Both the position numbers and the translations under genes were made by a program. From the NCBI RefSeq assembly GCF_038446955.1, contig NZ_CP151803.1, positions 1,798,001 to 1,862,000 on the forward strand: 64,000 nt of DNA. The letters are read 5' to 3'. This document shows positions 1-9,303 of the stretch, one piece after another. Positions within the stretch are counted from its first letter, which is position 1, and every line of letters starts with the position of its first letter. The notes below the pieces were generated by a model, which saw nothing but the letters and a program-made list of their open reading frames with translations, searched no databases and had not been told where the DNA came from. The DNA comes from Pedobacter sp. FW305-3-2-15-E-R2A2 (GTDB lineage: Bacteria > Bacteroidota > Bacteroidia > Sphingobacteriales > Sphingobacteriaceae).

Positions 1-2658
1 GCAAGAGCCAATAACGGGGTGATTTTAATTACTACCAAAACCGGTAAAGCGGGCGCCGCACAGATCTCCTATAAATTTACAGGCGGATACAACCAAAACA
101 GGGAAGGCTACCAATATTTAGGGGCAAAAGATTATATCTATTATACCCGTCAGGGTTACCTGAATGCCAACAGAACGCTGGCCCAGGTAAATAGTTCAAG
201 AGGTCTGGGCCTGCTCACTGATGTGGCCAACCTGGCGAGTTTCGACATCCGCTCTTATGTTCCGGGAACAACACAGCTCCCTTCCGGATGGGATATTATG
301 GATGATCCTTATGGTGGACAGATCATGTATAAAGATCATGGTGGGGAAATTGAAAACCTGGTATTTCAAAATACCTATACTAAGGACCATTATATCAATG
401 CAATGGGTGGCAACGATAAAGGTAAGTTCTTCGCCGCTTTTGATGCCTATAATGAAGATGGCGTAATTGTCGGCTCTAAATACAAACGTTATACCGGCGA
501 CATAAACGGTTCCTATAAAGTGAAACCAACGGTTGAAGTTGCCGGAGGCGTGACGCTTTCTACCTCTTCCCAAATCGGAACCGTGGGTGGCGAAGTGAAT
601 TCCCTGTATCGGAGCATGGCCATCTGGCCTACTTTTAATCCATGGATAGATGAAGCCAAAACACAACCCAATCCGGGAAACGGTGTTAGCGATGGAAATC
701 CATTGTATTGGCTGGGCCGCTTAAAACGCAGCAATGAAGTGAATAAAGTGGTGGCAAATGCTTCCGTAAAATGGGACCTCTTACCTGGCCTATATTTTAA
801 AGGAACAGGAAATGCTTATCTACTGGACCGCAGGGATGAATCTTTTCAGAAATCAACCCAGCTTTACACGAATATCTTTTCTAATCCCCAGTCTGTAGCC
901 AGCAGCAGCAGAGATGCAAAGAATACCTTGAGAAGAGATTTTCAAACGCAGTTTAACGGGATCTTAAATTACAATAAAACAGTCAGCAAGCACAGTTTTA
1001 ATGTCATGGGCGGAATGGAAACATTTTTAGTGAAGACCATAAATTCACAGCTGTATGGTCAGAATGCGCCTACAGACGAAATTCCAACCATCAATGCCTC
1101 TACAGTGTTCCCTGCGACATTGAACGGGGAAAAAGTGAATTATAGTGAAAAATCTCAATACCAGATCAATTCGGTATTCAGCAGATTCGTGTATGATTAC
1201 GATCAAAAATACCTGTTTACTGCAGTATTCAGAGCGGATGGCGTATCGAGTTTACCGGAACAGAACAGATGGGGTTATTTTCCCGGAATTTCTGCCGGAT
1301 GGAACGTACATAAAGAAGAATTCTTCAGTAAATCAGGCTTGAATAAATACGTGTCTACCCTAAAACCCCGACTAAGCTATGGTGTAAATGGCAACATTGC
1401 CGGCCTGGGCCGTTATGAAGTTCAGGGGGTCTATAGTTCTCCTGCAAATTATGATGGGGTTGGTGGATTTTTCCATGATAAACTACCCAATCAGGATTTA
1501 AGATGGGAGAAGAGCAAAACAACCGGAGCGGGGATTGATATCGGTTTGCTGAACGACAGGGTAACTTTGTTGTTTGATTATTACGACCGCCGCACTTCTG
1601 ATTTGTTAACGGACCTGCTTTTGCCAAGCTATATCGGCTATCCGCCACTAAAAACAAACTCAGGAACACTGCAGAATAAAGGTTATGAATTTGCCGTAAA
1701 TGCAAGGGTGCTGAGCACAGAAAGTGGATTTAACCTGAGCCTTGGCGCCAATGCGAGTTTTGTGAAAAACAAGGTATTGCAACTTCCTTTCAATGGAAAT
1801 GAAAACAACAGACAGGGTGGTTTACAGGTCTTCGATCAGAAGTCAGGCCAGCTGATCTGGGTGGGTGGAATTCAGGAAGGACATGCTATAGGTGATATTT
1901 ATGGCTTCAGACAGCTTTCTATATTTAAAGATGCAGCGGAAGTTGCCAGCATCGCCGGAAACAGAACGGATGCCATTGCCAACATTACCGGTCCAAACCT
2001 TCCGGCAGGAACAGGAGGGAAGATTACGCCTGGAGATGTAAACTGGGAAGATGTAAATGGAGATCACATCATTGATTCCCGTGATCAGGTATACCTGGGA
2101 AACATCATGCCCAAATGGACAGGTGGTTTTAACATCAATGCGGGCTATAAAGGAATCTCCTTATATACCAGATTTGAGTTTGCCTTAGGACATACGATTT
2201 ACAATGACCTGGTTGCAAGAACGATGGGGAATTACCAGGGGACCTTCAATTACATCGATCTGATGAAACAATCATGGACACCTGCCAATACAGATACGGA
2301 CGTACCTAAAGTGTATTTCGCAGATCAGGTAGTCGGCTCAAAACAAAATTACACCAGGGCGAATAATGCATCTTCGGTCTTAAACGGCAATAATTCCAGG
2401 TTCTATGAAAAAGGAGATTACCTGGCGCTAAGGGAAGTAACACTATCTTATACTTTGCCTAAAGCGTGGATGGAAAAGACAAAAATTCTGGCCAATTCCA
2501 GAATCTATGCGACGGGAACCAACCTGTTTTATCTGACAAAGTTTAGCGGTCCAACACCGGAAGCACCAATAGATGCCAATAACAACATGACCGGTATTTA
2601 TACCGGAACCTACCCAACAGCAAGATCATTTGTATTCGGACTGGAAGTCTCTTTTTAA
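1..2658 (+). CDS. SusC/RagA-type TonB-dependent outer-membrane receptor (5' truncated)
   Basis: Outer-membrane beta-barrel that, with a SusD partner, imports oligosaccharides using TonB energy. The frame is open from base 1 and begins inside the plug domain with ARANNGVILITTK, the conserved SusC plug motif, so the signal peptide, carboxypeptidase-like domain, TonB box and first part of the plug lie outside the window. The remaining roughly 885 residues are barrel. The protein ends in alternating hydrophobic and aromatic residues (FGLEVSF), as expected for a terminal beta strand with C-terminal Phe. The susD gene follows after 12 bases and sialic-acid genes follow that, so the inferred ligand is sialic acid or a sialoglycan, the role of NanO in Bacteroides/Tannerella. 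The GTG at position 19 is internal and is not the real start. Confidence 0.95.
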   Translation, partial: ARANNGVILITTKTGKAGAAQISYKFTGGYNQNREGYQYLGAKDYIYYTRQGYLNANRTLAQVNSSRGLGLLTDVANLASFDIRSYVPGTTQLPSGWDIMDDPYGGQIMYKDHGGEIENLVFQNTYTKDHYINAMGGNDKGKFFAAFDAYNEDGVIVGSKYKRYTGDINGSYKVKPTVEVAGGVTLSTSSQIGTVGGEVNSLYRSMAIWPTFNPWIDEAKTQPNPGNGVSDGNPLYWLGRLKRSNEVNKVVANASVKWDLLPGLYFKGTGNAYLLDRRDESFQKSTQLYTNIFSNPQSVASSSRDAKNTLRRDFQTQFNGILNYNKTVSKHSFNVMGGMETFLVKTINSQLYGQNAPTDEIPTINASTVFPATLNGEKVNYSEKSQYQINSVFSRFVYDYDQKYLFTAVFRADGVSSLPEQNRWGYFPGISAGWNVHKEEFFSKSGLNKYVSTLKPRLSYGVNGNIAGLGRYEVQGVYSSPANYDGVGGFFHDKLPNQDLRWEKSKTTGAGIDIGLLNDRVTLLFDYYDRRTSDLLTDLLLPSYIGYPPLKTNSGTLQNKGYEFAVNARVLSTESGFNLSLGANASFVKNKVLQLPFNGNENNRQGGLQVFDQKSGQLIWVGGIQEGHAIGDIYGFRQLSIFKDAAEVASIAGNRTDAIANITGPNLPAGTGGKITPGDVNWEDVNGDHIIDSRDQVYLGNIMPKWTGGFNINAGYKGISLYTRFEFALGHTIYNDLVARTMGNYQGTFNYIDLMKQSWTPANTDTDVPKVYFADQVVGSKQNYTRANNASSVLNGNNSRFYEKGDYLALREVTLSYTLPKAWMEKTKILANSRIYATGTNLFYLTKFSGPTPEAPIDANNNMTGIYTGTYPTARSFVFGLEVSF

Positions 2659-2670
2659 TCATTACAGCTC

Positions 2671-4242
2671 ATGAAAAAGAATTATAGAAATTTAATAGCA
2701 GCTGCAGGCCTGCTGATGGTCACCTTAGGTGCCTGTAAAAAAGACCTGGCCTTAGCACCGGTGAGTAACCTGAGTGATGAGAACTTCTGGAAAACAACGG
2801 ATCAGTACGATGCATTTCTCTCCGGGGTACATAGTAAATTCCGTGGTCACAATTCCAGCTTTATGTACCTTGGAGAACTCAGGTCGGATATCTATGGAAA
2901 TGATCCGGGAACTACAGGCTCTTTTACCGGGGAGGCTTCCCAGGGGCTGGAGCGCATGTGGCTCCATGATCTGAACCTGGACATTCCTGGTATCAGTAAT
3001 TTCGGTGGTTTTTATACGAACATCAATCAGCTGAACCTCTTTATCAATAAGCTCAATACGGGTAATGTCGTGACGGAAACGAATAAGAAATATTACCTGG
3101 GCATTGCTTATGGCATGCGCGCACAATACTATTACCAGCTGTACCGCAGTTGGGGTAAAACGGTGATTCAAACCGAGTTTGTGGATGCAGGGTCCCTGGA
3201 TTTGTTTAACCTGGCCAAAGCAGCTTCACCGGAAACGGAGGTCATGAAACTCATTAAGGAGGACATTAACCGCTCTGAAGAAAACTTCGGAACAGATTAT
3301 ACGATTAAGAGAAATAAAGGGTACTGGTCTAAAGCAGCAACGCTGATGTTAAAAGCAGATGTTTACCTGTGGACTGCCCATAGGGCAGGTGGAGCTGCCG
3401 ATGCCCTGATCGCAAAAACAGCGCTGACAGACATCCAGTCCAAAGTACCCGGATTGGGATTACTGACCACCTCTGCCAATCCTTTGAACAAACCTTATGC
3501 AGAAGTTTTTTCGGGAACAAATAAAGGAAATAAAGAAATTATTCTGGCCAGCCGTAATGCCTTGAATGAAGCGGAAATGAGTTTCATCCCGGCAGCATTT
3601 ACGCCTCAGGGAGGATTGATTGCCAACTTTTACGATTCTTTAGCGAACAGGAAATTTACGGTAACGGCCGAAAATTATGGGGGATTATTGCGTGCTCCGG
3701 TAAAAACCGCTACCTACCGCAAATTCAATGAAAAGGATACGAGAAGGGATGTTTCTATTCAGGCGGCTTATACCTTGCCTTCTCCGGGAACGTATAAGAT
3801 TGCAGGGTGTTTCCTAAGAAAATATCAGGGACAGCAGGATGCAGGAAACAGAAAGTATACGGATGATTTTCCAATCTACCGGTATGCTGATCTGCTCTTG
3901 TTATTGGCAGAGGCTAAAGAGGTACTGGGAGAAAGCCCGGCTTCAGAAATCAACGAAATCAGGGCCAGAGCTTATGGCGCGAATTATAGCGAAGCTGTTC
4001 AGGGATTTCCCAATATGCCAGGTGATACAGAGGTCAAACAAGCGATTTTGAAAGAACGCTTCTTCGAATTTATTGGAGAAGGAAAGCGTTGGTATGACCT
4101 CAGACGTATGGGCGATAGCTTTGTTTTTGCCAATACGACGCTGTCTTCTGTACAGGCCTATAAATTATTATGGCCGGTAGACAGGGCCTCGCTGACCAAT
4201 AACCGGGCCCTGAAACAGACAGAGGGTTATCCGCAGTTTTAA
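2671..4242 (+). CDS. SusD/RagB-family surface glycan-binding lipoprotein
   Basis: Surface lipoprotein that caps the SusC barrel and captures the glycan. The 523-residue protein has a lipoprotein signal ending in L-G-A-C, with Cys22 as the lipidated residue followed by two lysines. The N-terminal NFW segment (SDENFWKTTDQYDAF), the TPR-like helical middle and the C-terminal ERFFEFIGEGKRWYDLRRMG block are typical of SusD homologues. It lies 12 bases after the SusC gene and before nanA, so it corresponds by position to NanU. Ligand specificity is inferred from context only. A stem-loop follows the gene and may separate susCD message levels from the catabolic genes. Confidence 0.93.
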   Translation: MKKNYRNLIAAAGLLMVTLGACKKDLALAPVSNLSDENFWKTTDQYDAFLSGVHSKFRGHNSSFMYLGELRSDIYGNDPGTTGSFTGEASQGLERMWLHDLNLDIPGISNFGGFYTNINQLNLFINKLNTGNVVTETNKKYYLGIAYGMRAQYYYQLYRSWGKTVIQTEFVDAGSLDLFNLAKAASPETEVMKLIKEDINRSEENFGTDYTIKRNKGYWSKAATLMLKADVYLWTAHRAGGAADALIAKTALTDIQSKVPGLGLLTTSANPLNKPYAEVFSGTNKGNKEIILASRNALNEAEMSFIPAAFTPQGGLIANFYDSLANRKFTVTAENYGGLLRAPVKTATYRKFNEKDTRRDVSIQAAYTLPSPGTYKIAGCFLRKYQGQQDAGNRKYTDDFPIYRYADLLLLLAEAKEVLGESPASEINEIRARAYGANYSEAVQGFPNMPGDTEVKQAILKERFFEFIGEGKRWYDLRRMGDSFVFANTTLSSVQAYKLLWPVDRASLTNNRALKQTEGYPQF

Positions 4243-4263
4243 CCTTTTTATTACCGCTATACC

Positions 4264-4301
4264 TTAGGAATGGTGGGACGTTAAGTTCAGGCCATTCCTA
4301 A
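4264..4301 (+). terminator. Intercistronic stem-loop between susD and nanA
   Basis: Two perfect 10-base arms (TTAGGAATGG at 4264-4273 and CCATTCCTAA at 4292-4301) enclose an 18-base loop. The right arm is followed by A-rich sequence rather than a run of T, so a processing or 3'-end stabilising element is more likely than a full terminator. Such an element could allow higher susCD message than message for the downstream enzymes. Confidence 0.5.
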
Positions 4302-4336
4302 AAGAAAACACATTTCGAAAGCTAAAATTACATAGA

Positions 4337-5260
4337 ATGACAATTCAACATTTACAAGGTCTGATTGCAGCCCCTTTTACCCCAATGCAGAAAAACGGCG
4401 CAGTTAACCTGGAGCTGATTCCACAATATTATCAGTTTCTAAAATCAAATCAGGTGACCGGAGCTTTCATTTGTGGTTCCACGGGGGAAGGCGTTTCGCT
4501 CAGCATGACAGAAAAGAAACAGGTGGCAAAGGCATGGGCCGATTGCACGACACAAGATACAGACTTTAAGGTAATGATGTTTCTGGGGGGAACCAGCGTT
4601 GCTGATTGTAAGGATCTGGCGTTATATGCCGAACAAATCGGTTTATACGCCATTTCTTTTACAGCTCCGTTTTATTTCAAACCGGCTAACGTGCAGGTCC
4701 TGGCTGATATCTGCGCAGAGATCGCCGCAGTAGTTCCCAAAATGCCTTTTTATTATTACCATATTCCTGTCCTTACCGGTGTGGGCTTTGCCATGTATGA
4801 TCTGTTGCAGGCGATCGATGGACGGGTGCCTAATTTTGCAGGGGTAAAATATACCCACGAAGATTTTATGGATTTCTTATCTTGTATACATTTCAACGAT
4901 GGTAAATACGACATGCTTTGGGGGCGTGATGAAAATATGTTGTCGGCATTGGTCTTAGGTACTAAAGCCGCAGTAGGAAGTACCTTCAATTATGCCGCGC
5001 CATTGTATTACGATATGATCGCCGCCTTTGAAAATAACGACCTTAAAAAAGCACAACTCCTCCAGCAAAAATCAATTGATATGATCAGATTATTAGGTAA
5101 ATATGGAGGAATAGCTACCGGCAAGGCCTATATGAAAGTCGTAGGGCTGGATTGTGGTGGCTTCAGACTGCCGGTAAAAAATATGACTGAGGAACGGTTC
5201 GGGGATTTTAAAAATGAGGTAGAAGCACTTGGCTTCGATACTTTCAAATCAAATGCGTAA
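4337..5260 (+). CDS. nanA: N-acetylneuraminate lyase (DHDPS superfamily)
   Basis: Cytoplasmic class I aldolase that cleaves N-acetylneuraminate to N-acetylmannosamine and pyruvate. The 307-residue length is normal for the family. Visible motifs are GSTGEG (47-52), which binds the pyruvate carboxylate, the catalytic Tyr141 in YYYHIP (139-144) and the Schiff-base Lys171 in GVKYTH. No signal peptide is seen. Its neighbours are a kelch mutarotase, a transporter, a sialidase and an AGE epimerase, which makes the lyase assignment much stronger than dihydrodipicolinate synthase or another family member. The ManNAc product would be converted to GlcNAc by the epimerase encoded at 11417. The stop region overlaps the next start (aATGCGTAA). 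Confidence 0.93.
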   Translation: MTIQHLQGLIAAPFTPMQKNGAVNLELIPQYYQFLKSNQVTGAFICGSTGEGVSLSMTEKKQVAKAWADCTTQDTDFKVMMFLGGTSVADCKDLALYAEQIGLYAISFTAPFYFKPANVQVLADICAEIAAVVPKMPFYYYHIPVLTGVGFAMYDLLQAIDGRVPNFAGVKYTHEDFMDFLSCIHFNDGKYDMLWGRDENMLSALVLGTKAAVGSTFNYAAPLYYDMIAAFENNDLKKAQLLQQKSIDMIRLLGKYGGIATGKAYMKVVGLDCGGFRLPVKNMTEERFGDFKNEVEALGFDTFKSNA

Positions 5261-6419
5261 TTATTTATCTTATATATCAATCCCTCTTATGTTGACGACA
5301 ACAGCTGTTTTCGCTCAGAGAACGCCCATGCAACAAATCGAATGGTCTGTTGCAGCCAAACTGCAAAATAAGGATGGCAGTACCTCCATTGGCTTTGCAG
5401 GAGCGATTAATGCCGTATCTGCAGATCAGCTGATCATCGCCGGTGGCGCTAACTTTCCTGATAAAATGCCCTGGGAAGGTGGCAGGAAACAGTATTCAAA
5501 AGAGATTCATATCCTGGAAAAATCAGGTCCCGGCTTCGCCTGGAAAAAGATAACCGAACAATTGCCTGAGGCCATTGCTTATTGCGGAAATACCTCGACA
5601 AAAGCCGGATTGGTGTATGCGGGAGGAGAAAATGAAAAAGGACTGTCCGATAAGGCTTTCCTCCTCAACTGGAATTCCTCCGATCATAAGATCGAAATCA
5701 AACCGCTGCCAAACCTGCCTTTAGCGCTGACTAACCTGGCATTAACCGCCATTGGAAACGTAGTTTATGCCGTTGGTGGAGACGGGTCTGACCATTCTTC
5801 AAATGCCATTTTTAGCCTGGATCTGGAAACTCCCGCTGCAGAATGGAAAGCACACCCGGATCTCCCGGTTGCACTGGCCAATGCAGTGGTGGTCGCAGAT
5901 GGGAAAGCCGTTATTTATGTGATCGGTGGAAGAACAAAAAATCCTTCGGGAATCAGCGGATTAAACTCGACGGTGTTTGCCTACCATACGCTCAAACAAA
6001 GCTGGACCCGGCTTGCGGGTATTTCAGAGGGGACAAAAACCCTTAATTTCTCTGCAGGTGCGGGGATCATGGCAGACCAGGACCATATCCTTCTTCTTGG
6101 TGGCGACAATGGAAAGGTCTTTCATCAGATTGAAACCTATCTTTCTAAGATTTCAACAAGTAATGATGCCGCAGAACGGGCAAGGCTGACTACAGAAAAA
6201 AACAAACTGAGTACTCAGCATCAGGGTTTTTACAGAGGAATATTACAATACCGCATCAGCACAAATACCTGGACTAAAATAGGGGAATTGCCTTTCCCTG
6301 CACAGGTAACTGCCAGTGCCACAAAATGGGACGGGGGGATTGTACTGTCCAGCGGAGAGATTAAACCAGGAATCCGGACACCCAACATCATGTTGGGGAA
6401 AATAAAGAATAAGAAATGA
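5253..6419 (+). CDS. nanM: NanM-like kelch-repeat sialic acid mutarotase (periplasmic)
   Basis: Beta-propeller protein expected to interconvert anomers of released sialic acid before uptake. The start is taken as ATG at 5253, which overlaps the end of nanA by eight bases and gives a clean signal peptide ending in VFAQ around residue 22. A TTG 24 bases upstream would put extra polar residues before the signal and is less likely. The resulting protein has about 388 residues. Kelch signatures are visible at VYAGGEN, VYAVGGDG, IYVIGGRT and ILLLGGDNG. Assignment to NanM rests on the repeats plus the nan context, because many kelch proteins have other roles. The stop shares an ATGA overlap with the transporter gene. 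Confidence 0.85.
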   Translation: MRNYLSYISIPLMLTTTAVFAQRTPMQQIEWSVAAKLQNKDGSTSIGFAGAINAVSADQLIIAGGANFPDKMPWEGGRKQYSKEIHILEKSGPGFAWKKITEQLPEAIAYCGNTSTKAGLVYAGGENEKGLSDKAFLLNWNSSDHKIEIKPLPNLPLALTNLALTAIGNVVYAVGGDGSDHSSNAIFSLDLETPAAEWKAHPDLPVALANAVVVADGKAVIYVIGGRTKNPSGISGLNSTVFAYHTLKQSWTRLAGISEGTKTLNFSAGAGIMADQDHILLLGGDNGKVFHQIETYLSKISTSNDAAERARLTTEKNKLSTQHQGFYRGILQYRISTNTWTKIGELPFPAQVTASATKWDGGIVLSSGEIKPGIRTPNIMLGKIKNKK

Positions 6420-7672
6420 AGAACTCAAAGAGATATGCCTGGGTAGTCGTTGGATTGCTATGGGTGGTGGCTTTATTAAATTATATGGATAGACAGATGT
6501 TGTCTACGATGAAACCTGCGATGCAAATAGATATCGCAGAATTACAGTCGGCCACAAATTTTGGTTACCTGATGGCAATTTTTCTATGGATTTATGGCTT
6601 CATGAGTCCGGTTTCCGGAATTATCGCCGACCGGTTTAACCGGAAATGGCTGATTGTAGGAAGTCTGTTTGTATGGTCACTGGTTACCTATCTGATGGGA
6701 TATGCAACAACTTTCAATCAAATTTATTGGCTGAGGGCCTTAATGGGGGTAAGTGAAGCTTTATATATTCCCGCCGGACTGTCGCTGATCGCCGATTTCC
6801 ATTCTTCGAAAACCAGATCTCTGGCGATTGGAATCCATATGACGGGTTTATACATGGGCCAGGCCCTGGGGGGATTTGGCGCGACCATCGCCGATAGATT
6901 TTCATGGCAGGCCACCTTCCACTCATTTGGAATTATTGGGGTGGTGTATGCCCTGATTCTCGTTTTCTTTCTGAGAGAAAAGAACATTACGGATGATCTT
7001 GATCCTTCAGTGGATGCCATAAAGATGAACCTGCAGAAGGCCACGAAACCTGCTCTGTTTAAAGGTTTCGCCATTTTGTTTACCAACATCTCCTTTTGGA
7101 TCATCTTGTTTTATTTTGCGGTTCCAAGTCTGCCGGGATGGGCAGCAAAGAACTGGTTGCCTACGCTTTTTGCGCAAAATCTGGATATTCCTATGGCCAC
7201 TGCCGGTCCTTTGTCGACGATTACGATCGCTGCCTCTTCATTTATCGGCGTAATATTCGGCGGAATATTGTCAGATAAATGGGTGCAAAAAAATATTAAA
7301 GGAAGAATCTATACCAGTGCCATCGGCCTGGGATTAACGATCCCTTCGCTCTTGTTTTTAGGTTTTGGCCATTCCCTTTTTCATGTGGTTGGCGCTGCAC
7401 TTTGCTTTGGCCTGGGCTTCGGTATGTTTGATGCCAATAACATGCCCATTCTTTGTCAGTTTGTCTCTGCAAAGTATAGGGCAACTGCTTATGGGCTGAT
7501 GAACATGACGGGGGTATTCTTTGGTGCTTTTATTACCGATCTGCTGGGTAAATCTTCAGATGCCGGCAGCCTGGGGAAAGACTTTGCCATGCTGGCAATT
7601 ATCGTCCTGCTGGCCCTGATCGTACAGCTCTATTTCCTTCGTCCCAAAGCCAACGACTTTGCAGAAAACTAG
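6416..7672 (+). CDS. nanT: MFS transporter, probable sialic acid permease (NanT-like)
   Basis: Inner-membrane major facilitator protein of 418 residues with hydrophobic segments consistent with twelve helices. The N-terminal helix carries NYMDRQ, characteristic of the anion:cation symporter group that includes hexuronate and sialate carriers. The loop after helix 2 contains DRFNRKW, and the equivalent motif in the C-terminal half is SDKWVQKN. Translation is coupled to nanM through a four-base ATGA overlap. The substrate (free sialic acid, or N-acetylated amino sugar) is inferred from position between mutarotase and sialidase. Sugar-acid symporters of the same subfamily cannot be told apart by eye. 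Confidence 0.85.
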   Translation: MKNSKRYAWVVVGLLWVVALLNYMDRQMLSTMKPAMQIDIAELQSATNFGYLMAIFLWIYGFMSPVSGIIADRFNRKWLIVGSLFVWSLVTYLMGYATTFNQIYWLRALMGVSEALYIPAGLSLIADFHSSKTRSLAIGIHMTGLYMGQALGGFGATIADRFSWQATFHSFGIIGVVYALILVFFLREKNITDDLDPSVDAIKMNLQKATKPALFKGFAILFTNISFWIILFYFAVPSLPGWAAKNWLPTLFAQNLDIPMATAGPLSTITIAASSFIGVIFGGILSDKWVQKNIKGRIYTSAIGLGLTIPSLLFLGFGHSLFHVVGAALCFGLGFGMFDANNMPILCQFVSAKYRATAYGLMNMTGVFFGAFITDLLGKSSDAGSLGKDFAMLAIIVLLALIVQLYFLRPKANDFAEN

Positions 7673-7696
7673 TGTCTTAAATTAAAATTAAAAGAA

Positions 7697-9271
7697 ATGA
7701 TTTCACAACAATATAAATGTTTCCTCTTTTCCATGCTCCTGGTCATGGTAGGCCTGAGCAGCTGCAGCCAAAGACTAAATACGGATCAGCAACTCGCCGG
7801 CCGGATTAAAATCACCGAACGCAGACCGGTTCATCCGGTTCTGAAAAGGAATGCCATAAATCCGTTGATTAGCATTATGGTGGAGGTTCCGGAAGCCGCC
7901 GGGGAGACTTCATTTAAGTCGATCCGTGCTGCAGTCAGTAAGGAAACATTACAGGACGTTCAGCGCCTGGAAATATACGGCAGCAATGAAAAACAGGAAC
8001 TGGATTCCCGGAATTTAATTAGCGCGATCAGCCTTTCATCGCAAAATTTTCAGATGGAATTGCCCTTGAAACTGAAACCTGGTCAGCACCTGTTTTGGAT
8101 CTCTGCGGGTTTAAAAGAGAACGCAGATCCGGATCATCACCTGACCATTAAGCTGCTGAACGTCCTTGATGAAACGAATAAATCCCATCAGATCAGCAAT
8201 CCGCAGTTTCGGGACAGCAGAATCGGAATTGCCCTGAGAAAGCCAAATGATGACGACGTAAACTCTTATCGGATTCCCGGTATCGTTACCACGGACCAGG
8301 AAACCTTGATCTCCGTATATGATGCACGTTATAAGAACAGCGCAGATCTGCCTGGAAATATTGATGTGGGCATGAGCAGGAGTAAAGATGGAGGGAAAAC
8401 CTGGGAAGCGATGAAAGTGATTATGGATATGGGTGCTCCCCATGAAAACAATGGCGTAGGGGACCCTTCCGTTTTATTTGACCCGATAACCAAAAAAATC
8501 TGGGTTGCGGCATTATGGAGCAAGGGAAACCGCTCGATCGCGGGTTCCAGGCCGGGTTTATCGGAAGAAGAGACCGGGCAGTTTGCAGTGACGAGCAGCA
8601 GCGATGACGGCCTGACCTGGACAAAACCTTACAGCATCACCGCTCAGGTGAAAAACCCTTTATGGAGATTGTTCTTTCCGGGTCCTGGAAATGGGATCGC
8701 CATGGCAGATGGGAAGCTTGTTTTTCCTGCCCAATACTGGGATGAAAAGAAAATGCCGCATTCTACTTTGATCTATAGTGATGACCATGGTCAAAGCTGG
8801 AAAGCAGGTCTGGGTGCAAAATCCAATACCACCGAAAGTCAGCTGGTAGAAACCCGTCCGGGAACGATCATGTTAAACATGAGAGATAACCGTGGTAAGT
8901 TCAGAAGCGTAGCCACAACCACAGATATGGGACAAAGCTGGAGCAGTCACCCGACCACCGAACATACCCTTGCAGATCCGGTTTGCATGGGCAGCCTGAT
9001 CAAAGCAAAGGTCAAAGTGAAAGGCGTAATGAAGGACGTGCTTTTTTTTAGCAATCCCAATTCCTCTTCCGAACGTAAAGACCTGACGATAAAAGCGAGT
9101 CTGGATCTGGGAGAAACCTGGATGGATGCAAATCAATTGCTGGTCGATGAAAGAGGTTCTTTCGGTTATTCGGCGCTGACAAAGATCGACGACCATACCC
9201 TGGGGATCTTATACGAAGGAATCCGGGACCTTTATTTTGTCCGCATTCCCGTAAAGGACATTATCAAATAA
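7697..9271 (+). CDS. nanH: Exo-alpha-sialidase, GH33 lipoprotein
   Basis: Releases terminal sialic acids from glycoconjugates. The 524-residue protein has a lipoprotein signal (LSSC, Cys23), an N-terminal carbohydrate-binding-like domain at about 40-165 as in Bacteroides sialidases, and a six-bladed sialidase domain from about 175. The arginine-triad motif is YRIP (191-194), a conservative variant of FRIP. Asp boxes (S-x-D-x-G-x-T-W) are seen at SKDGGKTW, SSDDGLTW, SDDHGQSW, TDMGQSW and SLDLGETW. The lipid anchor suggests display on the periplasmic face or cell surface. It follows the transporter and precedes the esterase that would remove O-acetyl blocks. Confidence 0.93.
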   Translation: MISQQYKCFLFSMLLVMVGLSSCSQRLNTDQQLAGRIKITERRPVHPVLKRNAINPLISIMVEVPEAAGETSFKSIRAAVSKETLQDVQRLEIYGSNEKQELDSRNLISAISLSSQNFQMELPLKLKPGQHLFWISAGLKENADPDHHLTIKLLNVLDETNKSHQISNPQFRDSRIGIALRKPNDDDVNSYRIPGIVTTDQETLISVYDARYKNSADLPGNIDVGMSRSKDGGKTWEAMKVIMDMGAPHENNGVGDPSVLFDPITKKIWVAALWSKGNRSIAGSRPGLSEEETGQFAVTSSSDDGLTWTKPYSITAQVKNPLWRLFFPGPGNGIAMADGKLVFPAQYWDEKKMPHSTLIYSDDHGQSWKAGLGAKSNTTESQLVETRPGTIMLNMRDNRGKFRSVATTTDMGQSWSSHPTTEHTLADPVCMGSLIKAKVKVKGVMKDVLFFSNPNSSSERKDLTIKASLDLGETWMDANQLLVDERGSFGYSALTKIDDHTLGILYEGIRDLYFVRIPVKDIIK

Positions 9272-9303
9272 ACAAAGAGGATCGTCAAATAAAATGGTAT
9301 CAA

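Noticed and set aside
196..666. Long antisense frame inside the first SusC gene
   Set aside because: It is opposite strongly conserved receptor sequence and shows no domain. Taken as a shadow frame.
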